Assembly (NCBI RefSeq): GCF_900636745.1
Contig: NZ_LR134310.1
Location: 620,001-684,000, forward strand
DNA length: 64,000 bases
Reading direction: 5' to 3'
Origin: Actinobacillus equuli
GTDB lineage: Bacteria > Pseudomonadota > Gammaproteobacteria > Enterobacterales > Pasteurellaceae
Shown here: positions 37,589 through 45,800 of the stretch, one piece after another
Layout of the letters: each line of letters opens with the position of its first letter
Position numbering within the stretch: position 1 is the stretch's first letter
The notes under the pieces: generated by a model
Seen by the model: only the letters and a program-made list of their open reading frames with translations
The model's database searches: none
Told to the model about the DNA's origin: nothing
Translations under genes and position numbers: made by a program

Positions 37589-39920
37589 TCCCCCCTCCCT
37601 TTTTTTTATTCGGTTTAACCTCTTTTATTTGATTCATACCTTTTTCCCAAAAATATACTTTTGGTCTCCCATCTTTATCACTGGTAGCATTTACTATCAC
37701 TTTTGATAACCCTGCTTTATCTGCAATACTTGCAATATCTTTTCTACAATGTCCACAGACATCTTTCCCTTCAACTCGCATTTCCAATGTAGCTCCTTTG
37801 GTTTTACCACTATTAAATGCTTTTTGTATCACTTCTATCTCAGCATGTGCTGTTTTATCCGTCGCATTAGGTAATATTTTACCTTTTTGAATTTCCTTTT
37901 GTTTGACTACATCAAAAATTAATGTTGGTTTCTCAGTTGTTCTATCAAGTTTCGCTTTCTGATTAACCCCTATATACTCATTTTGATCAATTTTACCTGT
38001 TGCTTTTACAACAACATCACCATTGATTATAGCCTGAGCTGTTTTATAGCCTTCTGTCTTACCAACAACCGGCAATTTCTCATTTGAATTTGCAGATTTA
38101 GGAATATTTTCACTTGAACTATTAACCTTCGTTGTTGAAAGTTTTACACCCGCTACACTTGCAACTACTCGATTTGCTGCGTCAATTCTTCCAATCCAAC
38201 TTGGATCAATACCTGTCGCATTATAAAAATCAGCATCCGCCTTTACTTTGGCATTTTTCAATACATCATATCTATCTGAAAAAATTGCCACCTTTTTATA
38301 ATCTTCTGCATACAGGTCTGAATAACGTGTATATGTCGGGTAGTTATAACCTGTTGGTGTATATTTTGCATTTGAATAGCTAAATTTATCTCGCTCTAAT
38401 TTTTGTCTCTCTGAGTTACATGCTGAAGATAGAGCCTCTCCCTCACAAGCTGAAATTAAAGCTAAATCGCTTTCTCTATCCTTATTCTTAATTTCACTAA
38501 GTTCCGTAATTTCTTCTGATGTAATAACCCCTCGATGTAGTTTATCCTCTAATTCTAATTTTCTTGCCGCTTCTTGAGCTGAGAGATAGTTATTCTCCAC
38601 CGTCCTTTTTGCCGTTTCTATCCCTTGTAATGTTGCTGCCGTATTACCGCCCACTCCATTACCAACTAAAGCACCCGATAATTGACCTGCAACACTCAGT
38701 AACTCTCGCTCTTCTTCACTTAATTGGCTTGCCTCTTTGTTAAAAACCACTTCCGATAATAACATCGCACTCGCTTCACCAGCTACGCCTGATGCCGCTC
38801 CCGATAGCGCATTATTACCCGAAATGCCCGCCTCCAATGCCGAAAGCGCTGCATGGGCTAATAAGTTAGCTGTCTTATTATCCGAGGTGTATTTGTGAAT
38901 CTGTGCATTTAACTCCGGAGATATTGCCGTCGCCGCTACTTCTCCCGCACTACCGCCTGATAATATCGCACCCAGCGTCACCGCGACCGTATCTAACTTA
39001 CGTTTTGAAGCCCCTCCTTCTCGCCAGCTTTCTTCTTTCGCTTTAGCCTCAGTATAAACACGTTCCTTTTGTGATATCTCTTCTTGTGAAGCACCTGTGC
39101 GTTTCGCTTTAGCTAACGCCTCCTCCGCCGCATTCACTTCTTCCTCTGCCGCTTTCTGCTTCCGTTCGGAATAGCTATCTACTGCGCCGAGCATATCACC
39201 CACTGCCGCTGAAAGTACCTGTTGGTCTTTCAACTTCTGTTTGATATCAAACGTCGCTTCAACTTGTTTATTCGCTTGGTTTAAGTCTGTGTTTAGCCCT
39301 AGCGCTTCTGCCGTCGTTTCGGTCGGTTGGCTATCTTTGTTTAAGGTGATTTTGCCTTCCGTTAACGTCGCTTTCGTCACACTACTATCACTTTCGCTAT
39401 CATACATCGGGACTGTCGGGTTGATACCGTTACTTTGCGTTGTGCCCGTCAGTTTCGCTAAGTCCGCTTGCTGTTTCGCGTCTTCTTTGCTTGCAGCTTC
39501 CGCATTACCTAATTTATTCAGGTTAGCCGATACACTCATGCCGCCCGTTAAGGCTTTGCTCTCGCTTTCATTCTCAATATCTTTAAAAGCAAGCGTATTT
39601 GTGCTTAATTCACTCTTAGTCGGGTTCGTACTCGCTATCGCTCCGCCATTTAGCTGTACGTGGTCTGCATTAACATGATAACCGCCCTCTTCCGCAAATA
39701 AACCCGATTGCTCTACCACTTGCTTGCTGTTCGATTTGCCACTTGAGGCATTGCCATAACCGCTTCCGCCCCACGCTGTACCCAGTGCGACTTGCACGCG
39801 TCCGCCTGCACCTACACTGCTGCTCTTAGAATGATGTTCATCTTGACGGCTTTCTACTGTTAATGTACCACCCACATCCGCATTAATGGTTTTTCCTTTC
39901 GCTACTGCGCCTGCTAATAC
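37581..39920 (-). CDS. Orphan CdiA C-terminal fragment with cytidine-deaminase-like toxin (cassette 2)
   Basis: Open from 39920 (just after an in-frame TGA) to the stop at 37581, about 780 codons; a GTG at 39875 is the first plausible start. It contains an FHA-like end (GGTLTVESRQDEHHSKS), the pretoxin region (EAGISGNNALSGAASGVAGEASA, VENNYLS), a linker and then a C-terminal domain with HAEIEVIQ and, 30-odd residues later, VCGHCRKDI. The HAE plus CxxC arrangement is the zinc site of the cytidine-deaminase fold used by toxins that deaminate nucleic acids or nucleotides. It ends in a Lys/Gly tail (KKKGGGNE). It is the longest of the truncated fragments and lacks a secretion signal. Confidence 0.7.
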   Translation of the reverse strand, partial: VLAGAVAKGKTINADVGGTLTVESRQDEHHSKSSSVGAGGRVQVALGTAWGGSGYGNASSGKSNSKQVVEQSGLFAEEGGYHVNADHVQLNGGAIASTNPTKSELSTNTLAFKDIENESESKALTGGMSVSANLNKLGNAEAASKEDAKQQADLAKLTGTTQSNGINPTVPMYDSESDSSVTKATLTEGKITLNKDSQPTETTAEALGLNTDLNQANKQVEATFDIKQKLKDQQVLSAAVGDMLGAVDSYSERKQKAAEEEVNAAEEALAKAKRTGASQEEISQKERVYTEAKAKEESWREGGASKRKLDTVAVTLGAILSGGSAGEVAATAISPELNAQIHKYTSDNKTANLLAHAALSALEAGISGNNALSGAASGVAGEASAMLLSEVVFNKEASQLSEEERELLSVAGQLSGALVGNGVGGNTAATLQGIETAKRTVENNYLSAQEAARKLELEDKLHRGVITSEEITELSEIKNKDRESDLALISACEGEALSSACNSERQKLERDKFSYSNAKYTPTGYNYPTYTRYSDLYAEDYKKVAIFSDRYDVLKNAKVKADADFYNATGIDPSWIGRIDAANRVVASVAGVKLSTTKVNSSSENIPKSANSNEKLPVVGKTEGYKTAQAIINGDVVVKATGKIDQNEYIGVNQKAKLDRTTEKPTLIFDVVKQKEIQKGKILPNATDKTAHAEIEVIQKAFNSGKTKGATLEMRVEGKDVCGHCRKDIASIADKAGLSKVIVNATSDKDGRPKVYFWEKGMNQIKEVKPNKKKGGGNE

Positions 39921-39957
39921 TCAGATCCTATTGAATTCCCAAAGCTAACACAAAAAA

Positions 39958-40020
39958 ACAAGCGGTCAAATTTCACTAAACACTTGCAAATTGCAAAAGA
40001 TTTTAGAAATTTGACCGCTT
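39958..40020. repeat. USS inverted pair 8
   Basis: ACAAGCGGTCAAATTTC and AATTTGACCGCTT arms, between cassettes 1 and 2. Confidence 0.88.
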
Positions 40021-40039
40021 TAAATTAAACTAATTTATC

Positions 40040-40216
40040 CTATTTATCTTTATTATAAAAATAATAACAGGCAACCAATAAAAAGGCATAAGGGAAAAAA
40101 TCAACTCCTGAGAGGAATAAGTCCATTGAAACCTCTTTTTTCTTAATTGCCACATATAGCGTACTTAGAAAAAATAAACCTATTGTTACTTTGAATATTA
40201 TTAACAAATCTTTCAT
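40040..40216 (-). CDS. Two-helix membrane immunity protein, 58 residues (cassette 1)
   Basis: Its ATG overlaps the stop of the preceding toxin fragment (TAATG). It reads MKDLLIIFKVTIGLFFLSTL, then a short basic loop (AIKKKEVSMD) and a second helix (SGVDFFPYAFLLVACYYFY), ending NKDK. The size, the two helices and the coupling to the toxin gene match the immunity proteins at 32444 and 42652. GAGAG stands upstream. It is easily missed because it is under 60 codons. Confidence 0.6.
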   Translation of the reverse strand: MKDLLIIFKVTIGLFFLSTLYVAIKKKEVSMDLFLSGVDFFPYAFLLVACYYFYNKDK

Positions 40217-42267
40217 TACTTTTCTCTCTCAGAAGGGGATGATAAATTATCTAATTGTTTTTCACTATATTTAATAAATATTTCTCTTATAAATGGATTA
40301 GGGCTAGCCTTTAATTTTTCATCCCAAACTGCACCTGAAATACCAGTAGCAATATTCTTTCCAACATCTCCATCTCCAGTTGTAACTTTATCTACAACCA
40401 TATTACCTAATGTCGCAGAACCAATTGGCATTACACCAAAGAAGGCTCCTTTATAAGTATCTACCCCAATAGAATATGCCGAATTAATTACATTTTCTTT
40501 GGTTAATGCTTTTGGTTTTTCATCTTTAGTATAATCATAAATTTCACCAACTGTTGCAGCTATTCCTGTTGCCGCACTATTTCCAATAGTTGTTTTTAAT
40601 GGCGCATTTTGAACTACTTTTATTGAATCTCCAATATATGTCCTTGTTGATGTTACTACTCGTTCTAACCCTTTCCTTAATTGATTATCTGCAACAATAC
40701 CCAATGCAATAGCCTCATCCGATACCATTGCATTAGCTAAGGTTTCTCCTGTTTTACTTAATACTTTATTTGTAGCCGAAATAGCTTTTGAACCAACTTT
40801 AAATACAGATCCGCCGATAAGGAGATCTTCTACAACAGCAGGCTCTGCAACTCCTTTCGGCGAAATAACATAATTATAATAAGCATTATGCAATACCTTA
40901 TTATTATCCTGTCTATTCCGATTCGCTTTACCTATATTCCCCAATAATTCAGCCGAGTATTTACTATCACTCGTACTTAAACCATTTAACAAACCAACCT
41001 CATTTAAGCTATTCAAGTTATTTCTTGAAACAACATCGATATTTGGATAGTTTATTTTTCCAAACATACTACTATCCTTATACTGCTTCTCTGTCGCTTG
41101 GAACATTCTCACCTTCTCTCCATATAAAACTACATCATTACCATCTTTCCATTTAATAGCTTGGTTTTTATCGGCTTCCGTTTTTAAGGTTTTATAAGCA
41201 ATAGCTAGACTTTCTTTATAATCATCCGCATAAATTTGGGCATCATTTAAAATCGTATTAATTCCTCCCAATACTTGCTGATTTTCTTTTTCATCTACCA
41301 TTGTTGATGTCACCAAAGTAAGTTGTTCTTCCCAATAACTTTCTGCTTTACCATGCTCTTTTGCAAGTTGTCTCGCCAAATCCTTAATCCGCTGTTTCTC
41401 CTCAGGATGCAACTGTCTATTAAACTTCTCCGTTCTCAATGCCATTTGAGCGGATTGTTTCACTTCTGTAGAATTTCCTCCCAAACTTGCGCCTATCAAT
41501 GCACCTAAACCCGCTGCACTTGCTTGTTGAATCGCATTGCGTTCATCCGCCGTTAAAGCGGTGTTATTCACTAAATAATTTGCAATTTCGGTATTGATGT
41601 ACTCACTACTCATAGCAGATAACGTACCAGCAGCGGTATTTCCTCCACCCACTTTCGCTGATAAATATCCCACTAAACCATGTAGCGCTAGTTTTTGCGG
41701 GCTACCTTCTTCCCACTCCATAAACTGAGCTAAATCGCCCACCGCTTTTGCGCCCATTTCTGCAACGATTTGAGAGGCTTCTTGCTGTTCTTGTAACTTG
41801 GTTAAGTCTTGTTTTTCTACTTTTCCATTGGCATTTTCCACATCTCGATTCAGGCTTTGTAACGTCTCTTCTGCCGTTTTGCCTGTCAGGGCTTTTTGTT
41901 TATCACTGTCGGTTATCTGCAAATCGATATTATCGCTTATCGCTGAACTTGTCGTGCTTCGCTCGCTTTCACTCATATTGCCCAACGCACTCAATGCCGC
42001 GCCCATCGCGTGACCTGCCATTTGACCCATATCACTACTTGCGCCCACACTCACGCTTGTCACTTTAATGTCACTACGGTTTTCTATCTCTGCCGTACTC
42101 AGCGTACCCGTCTTCATCCGGTGGTTCGCTTTATCTCCCTCCGCATTAATCACGCCGCCTGCTAGATGTGTGTTTTCCTCTACATTAATCTCTGACGTTT
42201 TTCCAATGTTAAAGCCAGACTGTTGATTTACTTGAGCGTAATCCACCTTCGCTTTGTTTTGGCTCAT
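40216..42267 (-). CDS. Orphan CdiA C-terminal fragment, DUF637-type pretoxin with hydrophobic toxin (cassette 1)
   Basis: 683 residues starting at an ATG that corresponds to an isoleucine codon in the main CdiA. Residues 1 to about 298 are almost identical to main CdiA 2357-2651 (FHA end and DUF637-like pretoxin, NYLVNNTALTADERNA) and diverge right after RIKDLA. The remaining about 385 residues are specific. The end is Gly/Ala/Val-rich and weakly hydrophobic (AATGIAATVGEIYD, GVMPIGSATLGNMVV), suggesting a membrane-active toxin paired with the small two-helix immunity protein. No secretion signal. Confidence 0.72.
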   Translation of the reverse strand: MSQNKAKVDYAQVNQQSGFNIGKTSEINVEENTHLAGGVINAEGDKANHRMKTGTLSTAEIENRSDIKVTSVSVGASSDMGQMAGHAMGAALSALGNMSESERSTTSSAISDNIDLQITDSDKQKALTGKTAEETLQSLNRDVENANGKVEKQDLTKLQEQQEASQIVAEMGAKAVGDLAQFMEWEEGSPQKLALHGLVGYLSAKVGGGNTAAGTLSAMSSEYINTEIANYLVNNTALTADERNAIQQASAAGLGALIGASLGGNSTEVKQSAQMALRTEKFNRQLHPEEKQRIKDLARQLAKEHGKAESYWEEQLTLVTSTMVDEKENQQVLGGINTILNDAQIYADDYKESLAIAYKTLKTEADKNQAIKWKDGNDVVLYGEKVRMFQATEKQYKDSSMFGKINYPNIDVVSRNNLNSLNEVGLLNGLSTSDSKYSAELLGNIGKANRNRQDNNKVLHNAYYNYVISPKGVAEPAVVEDLLIGGSVFKVGSKAISATNKVLSKTGETLANAMVSDEAIALGIVADNQLRKGLERVVTSTRTYIGDSIKVVQNAPLKTTIGNSAATGIAATVGEIYDYTKDEKPKALTKENVINSAYSIGVDTYKGAFFGVMPIGSATLGNMVVDKVTTGDGDVGKNIATGISGAVWDEKLKASPNPFIREIFIKYSEKQLDNLSSPSEREK

Positions 42268-42274
42268 TTGGGCT
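41374..42274. repeat. 901-base direct repeat, copy in cassette 1
   Basis: Matches 43895-44795 with few substitutions, offset 2521 bases. It encodes the shared pretoxin region. Such a long homology could carry recombination between the orphan toxin end and the expressed cdiA, deleting 2.5 kb including the current toxin and immunity gene. Confidence 0.9.
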
Positions 42275-42320
42275 AATACACATACACTACGTCTATTGGA
42301 TATCGACTCCTAACACAAAA

Positions 42321-42383
42321 ACAAGCGGTCAAATTTCGCTAAAAATTTGCAAATTGCAAAAGATTTTGGAAATTTAACCGCTT
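42321..42383. repeat. USS inverted pair 9
   Basis: ACAAGCGGTCAAATTTC and AAATTTAACCGCTT arms (one mismatch in the right arm), between cdiI of the main operon and cassette 1. Confidence 0.88.
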
Positions 42384-42549
42384 TAAATTAAAAAAATTTA
42401 TCCTATTTATCTTTATTATAAAAATAATAGATCATTAAGGGTGATAGATAAATGAATCCTTATTACTTGTTATCCTTAAAGATTGAGATAATTATTATCT
42501 AGAATCTTCCCCCTCCAAATTTATTCATTTACATTCTTAGCCCTTTTGA
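42384..42549. other. Remnant region after the main cdiI
   Basis: The first about 45 bases (42384-42430) repeat the 3' end of the cassette 1 immunity gene (the codons for YYFYNKDK and the stop) and its downstream bases, so a copy of that immunity gene once stood here and was lost. The rest is A+T-rich without a frame. Confidence 0.55.
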
Positions 42550-42633
42550 TTAGAAAATTAAAACATAGAGGATAAATGGGACTAATGTAACTTTCAAAGT
42601 TTCGTAAAAAGCATCATCAAACCAATAATACAC
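42550..42633 (-). CDS. Very small membrane ORF after cdiI
   Basis: A 27-residue frame from GTG (MYYWFDDAFYETLKVTLVPF, then ILYVLIF) with a strong AGGAGG placed about 12 bases upstream, 18 bases after cdiI. One hydrophobic helix. It may be real, or the remnant of an immunity gene. Evidence is only the ribosome binding site and position. Confidence 0.25.
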   Translation of the reverse strand: MYYWFDDAFYETLKVTLVPFILYVLIF

Positions 42634-42651
42634 TTCGTGATATATCCTCCT

Positions 42652-42849
42652 TTATTTACCACTATTCTTTTTATCAAATTTAGAAGGAATGGTTGACAAA
42701 TAAACTACTACACATAAAAAAACAAAGGAATATAGAAAATCTTTACCACTCATAATCTTATTTTGAAAAAATAAAGAAATAAAAATAACTGAGGTAGAAA
42801 AAAAACCAGCTAACAAAATACGAACAATAAACAATAATTTAGTTTTCAT
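42652..42849 (-). CDS. cdiI: CdiI immunity protein of the main CDI operon
   Basis: 65 residues with two predicted membrane helices (about 4-28 and 38-54) and a basic C-terminus (SKFDKKNSGK). The ATG lies 11 bases inside the end of cdiA, with AAGGAA upstream, so translation is coupled. It should sit in the inner membrane and block the toxin carried by the adjacent cdiA end. It has no visible sequence similarity to the immunity proteins at 32444 and 40040 beyond size and topology. Confidence 0.75.
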   Translation of the reverse strand: MKTKLLFIVRILLAGFFSTSVIFISLFFQNKIMSGKDFLYSFVFLCVVVYLSTIPSKFDKKNSGK

Positions 42850-45800
42850 TATTTTGTTCCTTCAAATTTTCTTTTTGATATTCATATACCTTGCTACTTC
42901 CCGAAGATATGACCCTTTGCAAAGATTCACTTTTAGTCAGCATAGAAGCACCCTTACCAATAATAGAAGATATAGCACTAGATATCACAGCCTCTCCTGC
43001 ACTATTGCCTTCAGATAAATTTTTAGCAAAATCCGCAGAAAACCCAACAACCATATTAGATTTAGAAAATACTGTTGCATGTGTAGAATCAACAAGAATA
43101 TTACGCGCAGAGCTACCTAAATTATCAAGACTACTTTCTTTTTTACCTGTAAAATAAGGGATTGATTCAGCAGCAGTATTGATACTTGCTTCTATACCAA
43201 ATACAACTTTATAACTATTCGGTATAGCTTTGTAAGCTGATTTTACATCCTTCCCTAATTCCGTAGCCACATACCTAGCCTCAGCTGTACTTGCTGCCAT
43301 TTGTTTTCCTGCTACATTCATCACCTTTCCTGCTCCTTTAGCTAAATTCACACTACCCGAAGCTACTGCCGGTACGCCATAAATAAACTCTGCTACTTCA
43401 CTGCTCATTCCCGTCAGTTCACTTAACGCCTTCGCCCCTAGAGTTGATACATATTTACCCGAATATACCGTTCTCGCTCCCGCAACCGCATTATCTACAC
43501 CATAAGCCGCAACCGGAACGCCGCCTACACAGCCTAATCCCGTTTCACACATCCCTACGCCTAAAGCTGTTGCTGCAACGCCACCTGTCGCTTGAGCCAA
43601 ACCTCCTGCTCGTGTCATTACTTGTAAATTCGCATCATCATAGTCTTTGGCTTGGTAAGCCTTATTGTAATTAAATAACGGCTTTTCTGCTCCTGCTGCA
43701 AAAGCATCATGACCAATATAAGCTGTTTGTTTAGAAAGCAATGCTCGTTCACTCGCATATTCGCTCGTATTACCTAATTCTTCCAATGCCTTAGCTTTTG
43801 CATATTCCGGTGAGTCTTCGGGAATTTGAGCAGAACAATGAACTAATGCACAAGCCGCTACTGTTAAACGAGCTTCTTTCTCTTTATCTCCTTTCGCCAA
43901 ATCCTTAATTCGCTGTTTCTCCTCAGGATGCAACTGTCTATTAAACTTCTCCGTTCTCAATGCCATTTGAGCGGATTGTTTCACTTCTGTAGAATTTCCT
44001 CCCAAACTTGCGCCTATCAATGCACCTAAACCCGCTGCACTTGCTTGTTGAATCGCATTGCGTTCATCCGCCGTTAAAGCGGTGTTATTCACTAAATAAT
44101 TTGCAATTTCGGTATTGATGTACTCACTACTCATAGCAGATAACGTACCAGCAGCGGTATTTCCTCCACCCACTTTCGCTGATAAATATCCCACTAAACC
44201 ATGTAGCGCTAGTTTTTGCGGGCTACCTTCTTCCCACTCCATAAACTGAGCTAAATCGCCCACCGCTTTTGCGCCCATTTCTGCAACGATTTGAGAGGCT
44301 TCTTGCTGTTCTTGTAACTTGGTTAAGTCTTGTTTTTCTACTTTTCCATTGGCATTTTCTACATCTCGATTCAGGCTTTGTAACGTCTCTTCTGCTGTTT
44401 TGCCTGTCAGGGCTTTTTGTTTATCACTGTCGGTTATCTGCAAATCGATATTATCGCTTATCGCTGAACTTGTCGTGCTTCGCTCGCTTTCACTCATATT
44501 GCCCAACGCACTCAATGCCGCGCCCATCGCGTGACCTGCCATTTGTGACATATCACTGCTTACGCCCGCACTCACTGAGCTCACTTTGATTTCACTGCGA
44601 TTCTTAATCTCTGCCGTGGTCAGCGTCCCCGTCTTCATCCGGTGATTCGCTTTATCTCCCTCCGCATTAATCACGCCGCCTGCTAGATGTGTGTTTTCCT
44701 CTACATTAATCTCTGACGTTTTTCCAATGTTAAAGCCAGACTGTTGATTTACTTGAGCGTAATCCACCTTCGCTTTGTTTTGGCTGATTTGGGCTGAGCC
44801 ACTACCACCAGTTCCCCACGCAAATGCCGCACCTACGCCACCTTGAGTCTGTTTACTCTCGTATTTTTCAATATCTTGCTCACTTTCGATATGCAACTGT
44901 TTCGTGTTCAGCTTTAAGTGGTTAGTATTAGCCACTGCGCCTTTTAGCGTGGTTTTCTCTTTCGCATTAATGGTTAAATGCTCGGCATTAATTTCGGTAT
45001 TATTGCGTACCTCACTTTCACTATTTGAATGACCTTTACCTACATTCGCTGCTCCTTCAACCCCAAAACCTGACGCACCGCCCGATTTTCCGGCAAATAC
45101 CCCTACGCTCCAGCTACTGTTTTTATTATCTGAACGGTTACGTTGGCTGTCGGTGGTTGATAGTAAATTCACATTATTACCTTCAAGCTCTGCTTTAACT
45201 GCATCAAGCTTTGAGCCTTCAACCGTATTATCGCCATTTTTTGCTCTAATCGTAACTTGATGCGCACTCAAGCTACTGCCTTGATGCGTCTTTTGTTGTG
45301 TATGGCTTGTCGATACCGATTTACTTGCCCCTACACTCACGGAAATTTTAATGTCCGGGCTACTCGCTTCTTGAGTCGCATTACTCGCATTTTGAATCGT
45401 ATCAATTAAATCTTTCGCTTTTCTTACCGTCTCTAATGCCTCATTTGCCGCTTTCACTTTTAATAATGCACCTAAACGTTCATCTTGTACTTGATTTGAA
45501 CGTTTGAAACTACTTTTTGCCGCAAGTGCTGCATCCGTCACCGCTGAACTAAACGCTAACGTTAAACCCGATTGCTTATATTCATGACGTTCTCTGCTAC
45601 TCAGTTCATCTTGACCTGCACCGACATAAGTAGAATTACCTTCGACTAAAATCTGTTTGCCCAATTCTTTCGAGGCAACCATATCTGTTCCTGAAATATG
45701 TGCATGGTTACCCGCTGAAACCGTTATATTACCGGATAAACTACCTAACGTACTTCTTGCTTCGCTTTGTTGCCAGCCTTCCGCTTCATTTTCATGCGTT

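Noticed and set aside
28614-42383. CRISPR array (regularly recurring near-palindromic repeats)
   Set aside because: Spacing between repeats is 0.5-3 kb, spacers contain genes, and the repeats are inverted USS pairs; no cas genes.
41748-44589. Repeated plus-strand frames of about 106 and 71 codons in two places opposite cdiA
   Set aside because: They recur only because the 901-base cdiA segment is duplicated; they are shadows on the opposite strand.
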